Assembly: GCA_002317475.1 (NCBI GenBank)
Contig: DCIS01000125.1
Span: forward strand, 1-33,668
Source of the DNA: Prevotellaceae bacterium UBA1720
Lineage (GTDB): Bacteria > Bacteroidota > Bacteroidia > Bacteroidales > Bacteroidaceae
DNA length: 33,668 nucleotides
Direction: 5' to 3'
Shown here: one piece after another, positions 23,901-32,487 of the stretch
Numbering within the stretch: position 1 is the stretch's first letter
Layout of the letters: each line of letters starts with the position of its first letter
Notes under the pieces: model-generated
Databases searched by the model: none
What the model was told of the DNA's origin: nothing
The model's input: the letters and a program-made list of their open reading frames with translations, nothing else
Position numbers and translations under genes: made by a program

Positions 23901-25657
23901 CGATGGGCGATATCGGCATCAATGCCGCCTACATGCCCAACGAGGACGGCAGTCATTATCTGGATGGATTCCTGACACAGAATGACAGTGAGGTGCTGAC
24001 TTTCAACGGATTGTACCATGCAGAGGATGAGGGCAACCGTCTCAATGCCGACATTGACTTGCAGCGTTTCCCCTTGGCTACGGTTAATGGTTTTCTGGAT
24101 GATATGGTGCAGTTGAACGGTTTCTTCAACGGAGGCATACACGTGGAGGGTCCCACCTCTCAACCCCTCATCAACGGAAGCATTCTCACCGAGTCCATGC
24201 ACCTCCTTTCCCCCAACTACAGCGTCGATCTGCGCATCCCCGATGATTCCATCAGCATCGTTCACAACCGTATGGACCTCTCTCGTCTCAAGGCCTATGC
24301 CACAGGCACTCGTCCCCTTCAGTTGGGTGGCTACGTCGATTTCCTTGATTTTGACAAGATACGTCTGGACGTTTCTGCCTCAGCCCGTAATTTCGAACTC
24401 GTCAATGCGCCCAAGAACCGAAAGGCAGAGGCTTATGGCAAGGTCTTTGTCGACCTCAACCTGCTGGTGCGTGGTCTGCTCAGCGATCTCAACGTCACCG
24501 GCAACCTGGCCGTGTTGGGCAATACCGATCTGACCTATGTCTTGAAGGATTCGCCTATCAGCGTCGAGGATGAGATGTCTGACCTCGTGACCTTTGTTGA
24601 CTTCTCTGACACCATCGAGGTTGATAGGGTAGAGGTGGAGTCGCCTTCCAACCTCAACATGCGTCTGGGCATCCAGATTGATCAGGCCACACAGCTCCAT
24701 GTCCTGCTGAGCGAGGACGGCGTCAACTATGCCAATATCGAGGGAGGAGGAGACCTGACGATGACCTATGACGAGCGTCGCGGACTGCAGTTGCATGGGC
24801 GCTACACCATCAATCAAGGTCGCATGAATTATACGATGATGGTTGTTACCCTGAAGGACTGCGACATCGCCAACGGCAGTTATGTCGACTTCAACGGTGA
24901 TCCCTTCAATCCCCGTTTGAATATCACAGCCAGTGAGCGTCTGAACACAACCATTACCGAGAACGAGACCCCACGCAGCGTGGCCTTTGATGTGGGTGTC
25001 GAGGTCACTCAGACCTTGGACGATATGGGACTGGCTTTCACCCTCGCTGCCCCCGAGGATATGAGTATCCAGAACGATATTGCCCAGATGACGCCCGAGC
25101 AGCGTGGTCGTGTGGCTGTGACGCTGATGGCTACGGGTATGTATATCGTTGAAGGCAAGCAGACGGGCGGTTTCAACACCACCAATGCCCTCAATTCCTT
25201 CCTCAACAGCCAGATCAGCCAGATTACCGGTAAGGCCCTCAACAGCGTCGATCTCAGTCTGGGCGTGCAGAACACCAACACCGCCAGTGGCAACATCACC
25301 ACCGACTACAGTTTCCGCTTTGCCAAGCGTTTCTGGGGCAACCGTATCAGCCTGATCGTTGGAGGTAAGGTGAGCAGTGGACGTGAGGCAGAGAACACCG
25401 GTCTGAGCATCATCGACAACGTCAGCATCGAGTACCGTCTGGATAAGAGCGCCACCCGATACGTCAACGTCTACTATGACAACAACTACGAGTCCATCCT
25501 CGAAGGTCGTGTCACCGAGATGGGTGCGGGTCTGATGCTTCGTCGCAAGACGACACGCCTGGGTGAATTGTTCATTTTCCGTAACAGAAAAGAAAAGAAT
25601 CCCCAATCCACTGAAGGTGGAGGAAAACCAGCTAACAAGAAAGGAGGCGACGAATGA
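20975..25657 (+). CDS. tamB: TamB-family translocation/assembly module protein
   Basis: A 1560-residue protein anchored in the inner membrane by one N-terminal segment (about 27-48, WTLLLLLCPVLLFVILTVLL). A very long beta-rich, AsmA/DUF490-like body spans the periplasm, and a conserved C-terminal TamB domain (about 1230-1520) has 'NSQISQITGKALNSVDLSLG' and 'FAKRFWGNRISLIVGGKV'. With TamA/TamL it serves outer-membrane protein and lipid transport. No ATG lies near the 5' end: an in-frame TAA at 20966 is followed by TTG at 20975, the likely start (a second TTG lies at 20996). Its 3' end overlaps the start of tamL by four bases (ATGA at 25654), so the two are translationally coupled. I see no promoter directly before it, so it may be read through from rluA. 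Confidence 0.88.
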   Translation: MQIRILELETENQKNKSKRPIGKRLLRWTLLLLLCPVLLFVILTVLLYLPPVQDWAVGIATEKISEETGKGVSVEKLRITPLFDIELCQLLIHDHPDTLIYAKRCIVDLDCTSLLGGRIGVDAFDLRTAKVNTKDMLDELLIRGSLGRFSFDAHDVDFNSRNVRLTQASMAGCDVDIAMRDTVVVKEDTTSTEIPWRLYFSDVALKDSRVAFHSKGDSMIVRGHFEKLRLEEGRFDLERQLLHIEDLAVKAKSLSYDQHFEPRKSSGLDPSHLSFTDVETQLDVLDYDLNAGKFKTHLDELRCKEQCGFELSHLEADVELDADHLLVSDAVIRTPESNVRAAADMEWDALTSGKNGRMEATLSADLSKQDVMTLAGVYLPSAVADQYPDKMLSAEVRLTGNIDSVELQKLTLEMPGMLDVSMAGKADNLLDLTHLNADLHWDAQTWDLSLIQQMFGLSGFRIPALTFTGDTKVRDGEYRVKGDLAQGGGKLNLDARYNTKNETYDAVLDAKRLTVSNFLPMDSVLRVTAKADIHGRGTDLLSTRSTLRGKVDISRMNYGKRDLSDIHLDALSRQGNAVVNFRSANEVLDADGCVEMVLANRKVDDATFSLDMRGIDLYSLGITEKPLSIAMALHANGHTDLGKNHWLDGTINAITLQTADSTYYPKDIRTELLMQPDTTYAYLSAGDLKMRMNSPQGWQEVLDGFTQYWDELNRQITEKSFDQSRLRCHLPNMDLCVESGRQNPLANISAMMTGYSFQELDIDVHTDTLKGINGHGWIHSVNTGAVMLDTIQFRMSPSENGLALDARVCNNKRNPDITFDARLKASLSPHNASFGLIYYDDKGRKGVDLGAQATFQNHTIRVHLEPLRPILAYRYFTLNEDNYIFADSLGRIDANLDLLADDGTGLKVFSTPNEDAEQDITVSVNHFNLGELCSVLPYMPSVTGFLQGDAHLLKTDNILSVGMDMRVKEMTYEGCPMGDIGINAAYMPNEDGSHYLDGFLTQNDSEVLTFNGLYHAEDEGNRLNADIDLQRFPLATVNGFLDDMVQLNGFFNGGIHVEGPTSQPLINGSILTESMHLLSPNYSVDLRIPDDSISIVHNRMDLSRLKAYATGTRPLQLGGYVDFLDFDKIRLDVSASARNFELVNAPKNRKAEAYGKVFVDLNLLVRGLLSDLNVTGNLAVLGNTDLTYVLKDSPISVEDEMSDLVTFVDFSDTIEVDRVEVESPSNLNMRLGIQIDQATQLHVLLSEDGVNYANIEGGGDLTMTYDERRGLQLHGRYTINQGRMNYTMMVVTLKDCDIANGSYVDFNGDPFNPRLNITASERLNTTITENETPRSVAFDVGVEVTQTLDDMGLAFTLAAPEDMSIQNDIAQMTPEQRGRVAVTLMATGMYIVEGKQTGGFNTTNALNSFLNSQISQITGKALNSVDLSLGVQNTNTASGNITTDYSFRFAKRFWGNRISLIVGGKVSSGREAENTGLSIIDNVSIEYRLDKSATRYVNVYYDNNYESILEGRVTEMGAGLMLRRKTTRLGELFIFRNRKEKNPQSTEGGGKPANKKGGDE

Positions 25658-28164
25658 AAAGCTCATCTTTAAGCTCTAAACTCTCCGCTCTCGTCTTCAT
25701 ACTTTGTCTCTTCACCTCCTGCTACGAGACGCGTTTCCTGCCCGAGGGTGAGGTGCTCTATGACGGTATCGGCGAGGTGAACTATGGCATCAAGAAACAG
25801 CAGAAGGCTGAGAAGCAGAGTGAGGAGGAGGGTGTCATCACCGCCGTGGCTGATGCCTATGCGGGTGTGGAGAGTCTGCTGACGGGCAATGGAGTGATCC
25901 AGAAGGAGGAGGTACGCAAGGAGGATATGACTCCTGCTCAACTCGACTCCCTCAAGCGTTCTGAGGTACTGGACCGTGAGACGGCAGCCCTCGTCAGGGA
26001 GGAGATAGAGGCTGTGCTCAGCATAGCCCCCAATAACAGTCTGATGGGTAGTTCGAGTGTGCGTCTTCCCCTGCCCATAGGTCTGTGGTTCTACAATGGT
26101 TTTGTAGGGGCCAAGAGCAAGTTTGGCAAATGGGTGTTCAACACCTTTGCCGCTGATCCTAAGTTCATTACCACGGTCAATCCGCGTGTCCGTGCCCAGG
26201 TGGCTCAGAATGTCCTGCACAACTACGGTTACTTTGGCGGACAGGTCACCTATGACGTCCAGCCGGGCAAGAATCCCCGCAAGGCGAAGGTGTCCTATAC
26301 CGTCTTGCCCGGTGCGCTGCATCGTCTGGATGGCATCGAGTATCAGCTGTTCCCTGCCAAGGCTGACAGTCTCATCCGCAGTACGCAGCATCAGTCTCTC
26401 CTGCACACGGGTCGTTCCTTTACCACCTCCAGCCTCGATGGTGAACGTACCCGCCTCAGCGAACTCTTCCGTGACAATGGCTACTATTTCTGCCAACCCA
26501 CTTTCTTCACCTACCGTGCCGACACCTTGCAGCGTCCGGGGTGGGTACAGTTGCAGGTGCGTCCTTCCAGGGACCTTCCAGCCCGTGTGGGGCAGCGTTA
26601 TCACCTGCGTAATACCTATATCTATCTCACTGATGTTGGGGGTGATGGCGAGACGTTCCGTGATTCTACAGGGCGTCGTTCCGTCAGGATGTTCTTTGAC
26701 GACCCTGTTCGTCATCGTCCAGCCCTGAAATATGGCGTCGTGCGTCGTCTGTTGTTCTATCAGAAGGGCGATCTCTACCGCCAGTCCCTTCAGGATTTTG
26801 TCCAGGAGAAAGTCTCTGCCCTGGGTGTCTTCAGTTCGGTCTCCATGGACTATGTCCCTGCTGACACCACCGCCGCCTGCGACAGTCTGGATGTCATCAT
26901 GCGCCTCAATCTCGATCGTCCCTATGATGCCGAGTTCAAGGTCAATGCTGCCACCAAGAGCAATGGTTATGTGGGTCCCGGACTGAATTTCTCCATGAGC
27001 AAGCGCAATGCCTTCCGTGGTGCCGAGACTCTGGGTTTCCGTGCCTATGGCAGTTACGAGTGGATGACGGGAGCCAATGCACATGGCCATTCCTCGTCCG
27101 TGCTCAACAGTTACGAGTACGGTACGTCCCTCAGCCTCGACTATCCCCAGATACGTCTCTTCGGACTCGGTCGTAAGTTCCTGCGCCACAGCCTTTCCAG
27201 CACCTCTTTCAAGGTCGAGGCCAACTGGCTCAACCGTGCTGCTTACTTCGGCCGTGTATCCTTCGGTGCACGAGTGGACTATACCCTGCAGCGCAAACCC
27301 ACCATCAAGCACGAACTGACCCTCTTCCGCCTCGATTACAACGTGCAGCTTCGTTCTACCGAGGCCTTCGACAGCATCGTCTCTGCCAATCAGGCACTCT
27401 ACGTCAGTATGCGCAATCAGTTCGTGCCCTCGATGCAGTACACGCTGACCATGAGCAGTCGCCGGACGGCACGTAATCCACGTGGCCTAACCCTCACGCT
27501 CAAGGAGGCGGGCAACGTGACCAGTGGTATCTATGCCGCTTTCGGATCGCCTTTCAACGAGAAGGACAAGCACCTCTTCGGTGTGCCTTTTGCTCAGTAT
27601 TTCAAGGCTACGGCCGAGTTTACTGACCGTATCAAACTCTTCCATACCCGCACCTATCTCGCTGCCCGTGTCATGGCCGGAGCCGTTCTCAGCTATGGCA
27701 ATGCCACTATTGCTCCCTACAACGACCTCTTCAGCATCGGTGGTGCCAACAGTATCCGCGCCTTCAGTCTGCGCAGCATCGGTCCCGGTTCGTACAATCC
27801 GGCACGCAGTGGCTATAGCTATATTGACCAGATGGGTGACCTTAAGTTCGAGTGTAACCTGGAGTATCGTTTCCCCGTCATCAGTTCACTCTATGGGGCA
27901 GTCTTCCTGGACGCTGGTAATGTATGGCTCATGCGCAACAACGAGGACCATCCCGGTGGAGCCTTCCATTTCCGAAATGCCCTCAAGGAACTGGCTCTCG
28001 GTACGGGTGCCGGACTGCGTTACGACCTCGACTTCATCGTCCTCCGTTTCGATGTGGGTGTAGGTCTTCATGCCCCCTACGAGACTACCAAGTCCGGCTA
28101 CTACAATATGCCCAGCTTCGGCAAGAGTCTGGGTTTCCATTTCGCAGTTGGTTATCCTTTCTGA
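25654..28164 (+). CDS. tamL: TamL: lipoprotein BamA/TamA-family outer-membrane protein
   Basis: An 836-residue outer-membrane barrel protein. The N-terminus is a lipoprotein signal (lipobox LFTSC, lipidated Cys23), which is the mark of the Bacteroidetes TamL form rather than TamA. A region unlike TamA (about 30-160) precedes POTRA-like domains (about 175-420, with 'GYFGGQVTYDV' and 'LSELFRDNGYYFCQPTFF'). A BamA-type 16-strand barrel (about 425-836) ends in aromatic GYPF. The barrel has the family motif region 'FSIGGANSIRAFSLRSIGPG'. It should work with TamB, whose gene overlaps it, in inserting outer-membrane proteins or moving lipids. No good terminator is seen after it, only an AT-rich GATTTT/AAAATC hairpin at about 28177-28192. 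Confidence 0.9.
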   Translation: MKSSSLSSKLSALVFILCLFTSCYETRFLPEGEVLYDGIGEVNYGIKKQQKAEKQSEEEGVITAVADAYAGVESLLTGNGVIQKEEVRKEDMTPAQLDSLKRSEVLDRETAALVREEIEAVLSIAPNNSLMGSSSVRLPLPIGLWFYNGFVGAKSKFGKWVFNTFAADPKFITTVNPRVRAQVAQNVLHNYGYFGGQVTYDVQPGKNPRKAKVSYTVLPGALHRLDGIEYQLFPAKADSLIRSTQHQSLLHTGRSFTTSSLDGERTRLSELFRDNGYYFCQPTFFTYRADTLQRPGWVQLQVRPSRDLPARVGQRYHLRNTYIYLTDVGGDGETFRDSTGRRSVRMFFDDPVRHRPALKYGVVRRLLFYQKGDLYRQSLQDFVQEKVSALGVFSSVSMDYVPADTTAACDSLDVIMRLNLDRPYDAEFKVNAATKSNGYVGPGLNFSMSKRNAFRGAETLGFRAYGSYEWMTGANAHGHSSSVLNSYEYGTSLSLDYPQIRLFGLGRKFLRHSLSSTSFKVEANWLNRAAYFGRVSFGARVDYTLQRKPTIKHELTLFRLDYNVQLRSTEAFDSIVSANQALYVSMRNQFVPSMQYTLTMSSRRTARNPRGLTLTLKEAGNVTSGIYAAFGSPFNEKDKHLFGVPFAQYFKATAEFTDRIKLFHTRTYLAARVMAGAVLSYGNATIAPYNDLFSIGGANSIRAFSLRSIGPGSYNPARSGYSYIDQMGDLKFECNLEYRFPVISSLYGAVFLDAGNVWLMRNNEDHPGGAFHFRNALKELALGTGAGLRYDLDFIVLRFDVGVGLHAPYETTKSGYYNMPSFGKSLGFHFAVGYPF

Positions 28165-28218
28165 CGTTGATGTGTTGATTTTTTATAAAATCATACTGCA
28201 TTTATCAAATATTTTTTG

Positions 28219-28226
28219 TAGTTTTG
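28219..28226 (+). promoter_or_regulatory. Candidate -7 element before the nucleotidyltransferase gene
   Basis: TAGTTTTG fits TAnnTTTG and lies 43 bases before the ATG. No TTTG is seen 19-20 bases upstream, so this is a weak or activator-dependent promoter at best. Confidence 0.4.
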
Positions 28227-28269
28227 CAACAGTAATCAAAACAAATCATTAAAAAATACATTTACAAGT

Positions 28270-29196
28270 ATGAAACCTACACTCTTTTTGCTCGCAGCTG
28301 GTATGGGTAGCCGTTATGGTGGCCTGAAGCAGCTCGACACTCTCGGTCCTCAGGGACAGAGCATCATGGACTACAGTATTTACGATGCCATCCAGGCTGG
28401 TTTTGGCAAGATCGTATGGGTCATCCGTAAGGATTTCGAGGAGCAGTTCCGCACTCAGATTCTCGCTAAGTACGAGGGTCAGATTCCTTGCGAGCTCTGC
28501 TTCCAGGCACTCGACAGTCTGCCCGCTGGTTTCACCGTTCCCGAAGGTCGTCAGAAGCCCTGGGGTACCAATCATGCCGTTCTGATGGGTAAGGACGTTA
28601 TCAACGAGCCTTTCGCCGTTCTGAACTGCGACGACTTCTATGATCGTGATGCCTTCATGGTGATGGGCAAGTTCCTTTCTGAGCTCCCCGAGGGCAGCAA
28701 GGGCAAGTATGCCATGGTAGGTTTCAGCGTCAGCAACACCCTCTCTGAGAGCGGTACCGTGAGCCGTGGTATCTGCGAGAATGACGAGCAGACCCATCAC
28801 CTCACCTCTGTTGTCGAGCGCACCAAGATTGCTCGTCTGGAGGATGGCACCGTGGCTTATCGTGCTGACAACAAGGACGATGGCGAGTGGGTACCCGTTC
28901 CCGAGAACGCTCCCTGCTCAATGAACTTCTGGGGCTTCACCCCCGACTATTTCCAGTACTCTGAGGAGTTCTTCAAGGAGTTCCTCTCAGATCCCAAGAA
29001 TCAGGAGAACCTGAAGAGCGAGTTCTTCATCCCCTTGATGGTCGACACCCTCATCAAGCGCGGCGAGGCTACCTGCGAGGTTCTGCCCACCACTTCAAAG
29101 TGGTTCGGCGTCACCTATCCCGAGGATCGTCCCGAGGTGGTTGCCAAGTTGGCTAAGCTCCACGCTGACGGCCAGTATCCCGACAAGATGTTCTAA
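28270..29196 (+). CDS. Sugar-phosphate nucleotidyltransferase-like protein
   Basis: A 308-residue protein of the NTP_transferase (GT-A-like) fold. It begins with the nucleotide-binding signature LFLLAAGMGSRYGGLKQL (5-22), in which the Gly-rich loop and Lys hold the NTP. NCDDFYDRDAF (about 118-128) is the metal-binding acidic motif. It ends in a short tail, with no left-handed beta-helix acyltransferase domain. The family joins sugar-1-phosphates or choline/aminoalkyl phosphates to nucleotides; which substrate is used here cannot be read from the sequence. Strongly biased codons suggest high expression. It is probably a single-gene unit, followed directly by 10-bp repeat array 2. Confidence 0.85.
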   Translation: MKPTLFLLAAGMGSRYGGLKQLDTLGPQGQSIMDYSIYDAIQAGFGKIVWVIRKDFEEQFRTQILAKYEGQIPCELCFQALDSLPAGFTVPEGRQKPWGTNHAVLMGKDVINEPFAVLNCDDFYDRDAFMVMGKFLSELPEGSKGKYAMVGFSVSNTLSESGTVSRGICENDEQTHHLTSVVERTKIARLEDGTVAYRADNKDDGEWVPVPENAPCSMNFWGFTPDYFQYSEEFFKEFLSDPKNQENLKSEFFIPLMVDTLIKRGEATCEVLPTTSKWFGVTYPEDRPEVVAKLAKLHADGQYPDKMF

Positions 29197-29205
29197 TAAT
29201 ACATT

Positions 29206-29304
29206 TCAACTAGGAAACCTAGAAATACCTAGGAAAACCTAGGAATACCTAGGAAACCCTAGAATCACCTAGGAAACCCTAGACCACCCTAGTAACCCAT
29301 AGAA
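29206..29304. repeat. 10-bp tandem repeat array 2 (CCTAGG type)
   Basis: Ten units carry CTAG or a close variant at a 10-base period (CTAG at 29210, 29219, 29229 and so on to about 29299; the first step is nine bases). The consensus AAACCTAGGA is the same as array 1, in the same orientation. It fills most of the gap between the nucleotidyltransferase and S9 peptidase genes. A two-unit remnant with the same spacing sits at 31890-31905. Confidence 0.9.
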
Positions 29305-29354
29305 CCGCAGGTCATCTTTTGGTTTGCGGTTTTTGGTTTTATTTATTCATCAAC

Positions 29355-31835
29355 ATGAAACGACTACTTTTTGCATTGCTGGCAGGCACACTTTCACTCA
29401 CAGCATCTGCACAGACCTATGATTACAGTGCCGATTACAACCAGGCACGCAAGTTCTCCGGAGGCAAGCTCAACAACATGCTTTTCTCCACCCAGATCGA
29501 TCCTCACTGGACTCCCCGTGGCGATAAGTTCTGGTACACCTACAAGACCAGCACCGGTATGCACTGGTACCTGGTTAATCCCGCTGCGAAGAGCAAGAAA
29601 CCCCTCTTCGACCGTGTGAAACTGGCTGCCCAGCTCTCTGAGATCACCCATGATCCCACCGTGGCAGAGCAACTGCCCATCCAGGGTCTTGAGGCGCTGG
29701 AGGACGGTACCTTCGAGTTCTCTGTCTTTACCAAGAACGAGATCAAGGAGGACACCCTCTCTGAGTACAAGCCCACCAAGGGAAAGGAGACCTTCTTCTT
29801 CTCTTATAACCCTGACAACCAGGAGCTCAAGCGTATCGAGAACCGCTGGAAGCGTCAGGCTTATCCTCATTGGGCAAGCATCTCTCCCGATGGCAAGACC
29901 GTGGTCTTCGCCCGCGATTTCAACCTCTATAAGATGTCGCGTGAGGACTACGAGAAACTGAAGGACAACGAGATGAAGAACGACAAGAAGAAGACCGACG
30001 AGAAGAAACTCGACTCGCTCATCGTCGAGACCCAGCTCACCACCTTCGGTCAGAAGGATTTCGGTTTTGCCATGCCCTACAGCTATCTCAACACTGACAC
30101 CTTGGCCAATGGCAAGCGCAAGCGCGAGTGGGTAGTATGGAGTCCCGATTCGAAGCATTTCGCCGTGCAGCTTGATGACAACCGAAAGGTTAAGGAACTC
30201 TGGGTCATCAACTCCATGGCCAATCCTCGTCCCACCCTCGAGACCTACCGCTATGAGATGCCCGGCGACAAGGAGATTCCTCAGGTTCACCTCTATGTCT
30301 TTGATGTGGAGAACAACAGCTACAAGGAGATCAATACCGCTGCCTTCAAGGACCAGAGCCTCAGTCTCGGTTATAAGCCCCGTCTGCAGGCCGACCGTGA
30401 CCGTCACGAACTGTCCAACCTTTGGTTGGGCAACGATCAGGAGTTCTTCGTTACCCGTTCCAGCCGCGATCTCCATCGCATCGACATCTGCAAGTATGTC
30501 CTGGGCGAGGATACCCTGCGTCCCGTTATCCAGGAGCGCATGAACACCTATCAGGAGGTTCGTCCCCTGGCTGTGGTGAATGGTGGCAAGGATCTCATCC
30601 AGTGGAGCGAGCGCAACGGTTGGGCCCATCTCTACCTTTATGATGGCGAGGGCAACCTGAAGAAGCAGCTCACTGATGGTGCCTACCACGTCATGGATAT
30701 CGTCAAGGTCGACGAGGCCACTCGTACGGTCTATTTCACCGCCAATGGTTTCTATCCCGACGAGAATCCCTACTACCAGCACCTCTTCCGTGTCAGCATG
30801 AATGGTGGTACACCCAAGGAGATTACCAAGGGTGACTTCTTCCATGACCCTTACGTGGATGACAAGGCGCAGTATTTCGTGGACAACTACAGTCGTGTGG
30901 ACTGCCAGCCCAAGACCGCCCTCTTCACCACCAATGGCGTGAAGGTGATGGATCTCGAGGAGGCTGACATGACCCAGCTCCTGGCACAGGGCTATCAGTA
31001 TCCCGAGGTGTTCAAGGTCAAGGCTGCCGATGGTGTCACCGACCTCTGGGGTGTGATGTACAAACCCTTCAATTTCGACAGCACGAAGGTCTATCCCATC
31101 GTGGATTACGTCTATCCCGGACCTCAGGTCGAGGCTACCTACTACCCCTTCACAAAGATGTCCTTGCGTACCGACCGTCTGGCACAGGCTGGTTTCATTG
31201 TCATCTCTGTAGGTAACCGTGGTGGTCATCCCGACCGTTCGAAGTGGTACCACAACTATGGTTACGGCAACCTCCGCGACTATGGTTTGGCTGACCAGAA
31301 GGCTGCCATCGAGCAGTTGGCCAACAAGTACTCCTATATTGATATCAACAAGGTAGGTATCCACGGTCATTCGGGCGGTGGCTTCATGAGTACCGCTGCC
31401 ATCCTGCAGTATCCCGACTTCTTCAAGGCTGCCGTCAGCTGTGCCGGTAACCATGACAACAATATCTACAACCGTTGGTGGAGCGAGACCCATCATGGCG
31501 TCAAGGAGAATGTCAAGGAGGACAAGGAGGATGCGCTGAAGAACGATACCACCTTTGCCTACAGCATTGCCACCAATCCTCAGATTGCCCGCAACCTCAA
31601 GGGTCACCTCATGCTCGTGCATGGCGATATCGATGACAATGTGCATCCCGGCAATACCCTCCGCGTTGTTGATGCCCTTATCCGTGCCGGTAAGCGTTTC
31701 GATATGCTCATGCTCCCTCAGCAGAAGCATGGTTTTGGCGACATGAACGAGTATTTCTACTGGCGACTCGTCGACTACTTCTCTGAGCACCTCAAGGGCT
31801 ACAAGGAGACATTGATCGATATTCCCGAATTGTAA
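29355..31835 (+). CDS. Exported S9 (dipeptidyl-peptidase IV-like) serine peptidase
   Basis: An 826-residue periplasmic or secreted peptidase. The signal peptide MKRLLFALLAGTLSLTASAQ sets the start at 29355 rather than an earlier in-frame ATG at 29319. A beta-propeller (DPPIV_N, about 60-560) is followed by an alpha/beta-hydrolase domain (about 580-826). The triad is Ser673 in GHSGGGF, Asp760 in HGDIDDNV and His792 in KHGFGD. The family removes dipeptides or oligopeptides, often after proline. Here it probably helps digest peptides taken from outside, which fits the M6 protease in the same window. There is no C-terminal sorting tail, so it likely stays periplasmic. It ends at a strong terminator. 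Confidence 0.92.
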   Translation: MKRLLFALLAGTLSLTASAQTYDYSADYNQARKFSGGKLNNMLFSTQIDPHWTPRGDKFWYTYKTSTGMHWYLVNPAAKSKKPLFDRVKLAAQLSEITHDPTVAEQLPIQGLEALEDGTFEFSVFTKNEIKEDTLSEYKPTKGKETFFFSYNPDNQELKRIENRWKRQAYPHWASISPDGKTVVFARDFNLYKMSREDYEKLKDNEMKNDKKKTDEKKLDSLIVETQLTTFGQKDFGFAMPYSYLNTDTLANGKRKREWVVWSPDSKHFAVQLDDNRKVKELWVINSMANPRPTLETYRYEMPGDKEIPQVHLYVFDVENNSYKEINTAAFKDQSLSLGYKPRLQADRDRHELSNLWLGNDQEFFVTRSSRDLHRIDICKYVLGEDTLRPVIQERMNTYQEVRPLAVVNGGKDLIQWSERNGWAHLYLYDGEGNLKKQLTDGAYHVMDIVKVDEATRTVYFTANGFYPDENPYYQHLFRVSMNGGTPKEITKGDFFHDPYVDDKAQYFVDNYSRVDCQPKTALFTTNGVKVMDLEEADMTQLLAQGYQYPEVFKVKAADGVTDLWGVMYKPFNFDSTKVYPIVDYVYPGPQVEATYYPFTKMSLRTDRLAQAGFIVISVGNRGGHPDRSKWYHNYGYGNLRDYGLADQKAAIEQLANKYSYIDINKVGIHGHSGGGFMSTAAILQYPDFFKAAVSCAGNHDNNIYNRWWSETHHGVKENVKEDKEDALKNDTTFAYSIATNPQIARNLKGHLMLVHGDIDDNVHPGNTLRVVDALIRAGKRFDMLMLPQQKHGFGDMNEYFYWRLVDYFSEHLKGYKETLIDIPEL

Positions 31836-31841
31836 ACAAAC

Positions 31842-31880
31842 AACGACTATGGCAGCCATTTGGTTGCCATAGTTGTTTTC
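31842..31880 (+). terminator. Terminator after the S9 peptidase gene
   Basis: A perfect nine-pair stem (31846-31854 with 31865-31873), extendable by CAAC/GTTG with a bulge, is followed by TTGTTTTC. The bases 31881-31938 hold a two-unit CCTAG remnant and the 3' end region of the leftward gene. Confidence 0.85.
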
Positions 31881-31938
31881 TTGACTTCTCCTAGTCCTCC
31901 CTAGTTCTTTCCAATTTGTCAAAGATCGATTCGCGGTT

Positions 31939-32487
31939 TTATATATTTCCTTTCCGCTTCATGCGCTGGTATTCCTCGTAGCTGACATGTTTCTGTACAG
32001 CCTCCTGGTATCGCATTTCAAACTCCCGCTGCACACGCTCGCGCTCTTCGGCTATCTGCTGCTGTTGCGCTACTATCTTCTTCGCCTTTTTCATGGGGTT
32101 GCGAGCCTCATTGTCTGCCCAAAAACGTGCTACGGCCTTCCAGTCGTGTATCTTCCTGCGGTTGAACTCCCATCCGATGGCCTCGTAATAGTCAAAGAAC
32201 GTTTCTGCGGAAAAGTACGTTTTCAGAGACTGCACATATTCCTTGACCTCCTCGAACGTAGGAACATCAAATTCTTTTTCTCGTGCGAACGCTTTTTTTT
32301 TGTTTTTGTTCCTTTCTTCTTTTTCTTTTTCTTCTTCTCTTGAAGGGGTGTGGGGAAACATCTCTTCTTCGTTTTCTTTGTCTTCTTTGCGAGATAATAT
32401 TATATAATATGCTTGGCCTTGAGAGTAAAGTTGCTTCAGATGGTTAACGTCTCGCATGATGGCTTCTGGGATGTAAATCGTAGGCAT
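31939..32487 (-). CDS. Hypothetical accessory protein with a replication-protein-like C-terminal motif
   Basis: A 182-residue soluble, highly charged protein with the start taken at MPTIYIPEAIMRDV; a GTG 39 bases upstream is possible but less likely. The N-terminal part (about 1-35) precedes a Lys/Glu-rich stretch (about 40-70) encoded by an almost pure purine tract that includes a run of nine A. Then comes FDVPTFEEVKEYVQ (about 74-87) and FFDYYEAIGWEFNRRKIHDWKAVARFW (read in two parts, about 97-123). The second motif is one I associate with the C-terminus of Bacteroidetes phage or plasmid replication-type proteins. A Gln/Glu/Arg-rich helix ends the protein. No catalytic site is seen. Function is unknown; a DNA-handling or accessory-element role is inferred. 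Confidence 0.7.
   Translation of the reverse strand: MPTIYIPEAIMRDVNHLKQLYSQGQAYYIILSRKEDKENEEEMFPHTPSREEEKEKEERNKNKKKAFAREKEFDVPTFEEVKEYVQSLKTYFSAETFFDYYEAIGWEFNRRKIHDWKAVARFWADNEARNPMKKAKKIVAQQQQIAEERERVQREFEMRYQEAVQKHVSYEEYQRMKRKGNI

Noticed and set aside
24380..27312. Long antisense open frames (428 and 547 codons) over tamB and tamL
   Set aside because: Same cause: both lie opposite well-supported genes and show no recognisable domain, signal peptide or promoter.
29394..31922. 842-codon open frame antisense to the S9 peptidase gene
   Set aside because: It mirrors the peptidase gene, whose biased codons leave the reverse strand free of stops. Its translation is rich in Ile/Val/Gly/His without domains, while the sense strand has a signal peptide and a full catalytic triad.
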